Assembly: GCA_046705545.1 (NCBI GenBank)
Contig: JBJKQF010000157.1
Span: forward strand, 1-6,053
Length of the DNA: 6,053 nucleotides
Source of the DNA: JAMCXS01 sp046705545
Lineage (GTDB): Bacteria; Acidobacteriota; Terriglobia; UBA7540
Direction of reading: 5' to 3'
Both the position numbers and the translations under genes were made by a program. This document shows, piece by piece, positions 4,591-6,053 of this stretch. Below the pieces are notes generated by a model. It was not told the DNA's origin. It saw only the letters and a list, made by a program, of their open reading frames with translations, and ran no database searches. The first letter of the stretch is position 1. Each line of letters opens with the position of its first letter.

Positions 4591-6053
4591 TTAGAGGCCT
4601 TCTTCCGCCATTTCAAAGGCTTTCAGCATGGCGCGGGCCTTGTTCATCGATTCCTGGTATTCGAGCGCGGGAACGGAGTCAGCCACAATCCCGGCGCCAG
4701 CCTGCAGATAGGCCTTTGAGTCTTTGATCAGCACGGTGCGAATCACGATGCAGGAATTCAAATTGCCTGAGAAGTCAGCATAAAGCACCGCGCCGCCGTA
4801 GAGGCCGCGGCGGGTGGGTTCGAGCTCATCAATGATTTCCATGGCGCGGACCTTGGGCGCGCCCGTCAGAGTTCCCGCCGGGAAGCAGGCGGCCAGCGCC
4901 GCGTAGCTGTCCGCGCCGGGACGAAGTTGCCCTTTGATCAGGGAAACCAAGTGCATCACGTGCGAATAGCGCTCCACAAACATGATGCGCTCGGGGCGGA
5001 CGGAGGAAAATTCCGAGACGCGGCCCACGTCGTTGCGCCCCAAATCCACCAGCATAATGTGCTCGGCTCGCTCTTTCTCATCGGCGAGCAGCTCAGCCGC
5101 CAGGCGCTTGTCTTCCGCGTCCGTCTTGCCGCGCGGGCGTGTACCAGCGATGGGGCGGTATTCCACCTCGCTCCCCGAAACCTTGACCAGCATCTCCGGA
5201 GATGAGCCCAGCACGGTCACTTTGCCCAGTCGCAGGTAGTACAGGTAAGGAGAAGGATTCACCACGCGCAGCGCCCGGTACACCTGGAAAGCCGGCACGC
5301 GTACCGGAACCGTCAGGCGCTGGGAGAGAACCACCTGGAAAACGTCTCCGGCGCGGATGTATTCCTTGCCGCGTTCTACCATCTGCTCGTAGCGCTGGCC
5401 CGACATGTTGGGGCGCACGCGCAGCTTGCCGCGCGGGGCACGGACGCGAGGCAGCCGCAAGGGCTGAGCAAGCTTTCTCTCCAAACGGTCAAGCTCGCGC
5501 ACAGCGGCGTCGTACTTGTCCCGCAGGCTGCCCGGATCTTCTTCGGTCAGTACGTTCGAAATCAGAAACAGCCGGTGCCGGACGTGGTCGAACGCCACGA
5601 GGTTGCGGAAGTACATGAAGACGGCGTCGTCCATTTCGACGTCCGGCTCCACGCGAGCCGGCAGCCGCTCAAGCTGGCGCACCGCTTCATAAGAGAGATA
5701 TCCCACCGCGCCAGCCGTGAAAGGAGGCAGTCCCGGCAGAGTCACCGAATGGTATCTTGAGCCCACTTTCCGCAAGAACTCGAAAAGATTGCCTGTTTCC
5801 TCGGTCTTTTGGCGGCCGCGGCGAAGGGTGATGCGATCCCCGCGGCAGGAAACAACCTGGAAAGGATCCACGCCGAAGAAGGTGTAGCGGCCAACCCTCT
5901 CGCCGCCTTCCACACTCTCCAACAGAAAGCAGTGCTGCTCGGCTTCCTTTCCGCGCGTGCTCGACCCCTGACAGGCCTGCGGAGTAAGCCGCAGAAAAGC
6001 GGAAACCGGACTCAGCAGGTCCGCCACTACAGTTCGGTACACGGGAACGACTG
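4591..6053 (-). CDS. trpE: Anthranilate synthase component I, start beyond the window edge
   Basis: TrpE binds chorismate and, with ammonia from TrpG, makes anthranilate and pyruvate. Without a partner it can use free ammonia. The frame is open to the right edge. A GTG at 6042 gives 483 residues, but the codons before it read Val-Val-Pro, continuing the family motif VVPVYR; the real start is therefore outside and about 20 residues are missing. Counting from that GTG, the tryptophan feedback motif LLES is at 40-43 and GRYTFFGVDP at 51-60 (Anth_synt_I_N). The chorismate-binding domain spans about 215-475: PIAGTRPRG (297-305), DEKERAEHIMLVDLGRND (321-338), CFPAGTLTGAPK (386-397), GAGIVADS (449-456). 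There is no fused amidotransferase domain, so the separate trpG is needed. LLES suggests control by tryptophan. An extra loop of about ten residues precedes LLES. TrpE is preferred over PabB because of LLES, VVPVYR and the setting. Confidence 0.95.
   Translation of the reverse strand, partial: VVPVYRTVVADLLSPVSAFLRLTPQACQGSSTRGKEAEQHCFLLESVEGGERVGRYTFFGVDPFQVVSCRGDRITLRRGRQKTEETGNLFEFLRKVGSRYHSVTLPGLPPFTAGAVGYLSYEAVRQLERLPARVEPDVEMDDAVFMYFRNLVAFDHVRHRLFLISNVLTEEDPGSLRDKYDAAVRELDRLERKLAQPLRLPRVRAPRGKLRVRPNMSGQRYEQMVERGKEYIRAGDVFQVVLSQRLTVPVRVPAFQVYRALRVVNPSPYLYYLRLGKVTVLGSSPEMLVKVSGSEVEYRPIAGTRPRGKTDAEDKRLAAELLADEKERAEHIMLVDLGRNDVGRVSEFSSVRPERIMFVERYSHVMHLVSLIKGQLRPGADSYAALAACFPAGTLTGAPKVRAMEIIDELEPTRRGLYGGAVLYADFSGNLNSCIVIRTVLIKDSKAYLQAGAGIVADSVPALEYQESMNKARAMLKAFEMAEEGL

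Noticed and set aside
5202..5618. Plus-strand open frame of 138 codons within trpE
   Set aside because: It is antisense to conserved TrpE coding sequence, is biased toward Arg, Pro and Gly as expected for a shadow frame, and has no family likeness.

Overview
The window is a GC-rich bacterial chromosomal segment, probably from a member of the Acidobacteriota or a similar soil lineage. That assignment is inferred from the general character of the proteins, especially a periplasmic S9 dipeptidyl peptidase, and from an intergenic repeat-like element with 'tcattccgag' and 'ggatgaca' ends. No rRNA or other lineage marker is present. Five protein genes fill almost all of it. I see no RNA gene, CRISPR array, insertion sequence or phage gene.

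Layout: (1) positions 2-856, plus strand, the C-terminal part of trpD (anthranilate phosphoribosyltransferase), cut by the left edge. (2) 910-3087, minus strand, a complete secreted dipeptidyl peptidase IV-type serine peptidase, tail to tail with trpD. (3) 3088-3291, an intergenic stretch with a degenerate inverted repeat. (4) 3292-3855, minus strand, trpG, the glutaminase subunit of anthranilate synthase. (5) 3856-3985, a divergent promoter region with a perfect TATAAT facing trpG. (6) 3986-4588, plus strand, a RimJ/RimL-like GNAT acetyltransferase. (7) 4591-6053, minus strand, trpE, the large subunit of anthranilate synthase. Its true start lies beyond the right edge.

Three genes catalyse the first two committed steps of tryptophan synthesis. 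TrpE and TrpG together convert chorismate and glutamine to anthranilate, and TrpD joins anthranilate to PRPP. They do not form a simple operon. The GNAT gene sits on the opposite strand between trpE and trpG, and the peptidase plus a strand switch separate trpG from trpD. trpE and trpG therefore probably do not share a simple co-linear message, and trpG has its own candidate promoter. The peptidase and the acetyltransferase have no evident role in tryptophan synthesis.

I found no convincing new biological system. The points worth a second look are the broken trp cluster, the almost abutting trpE and GNAT stop codons, an extended loop beside the feedback-inhibition motif of TrpE, unusual residues in TrpD, and the repeat-like intergenic element.
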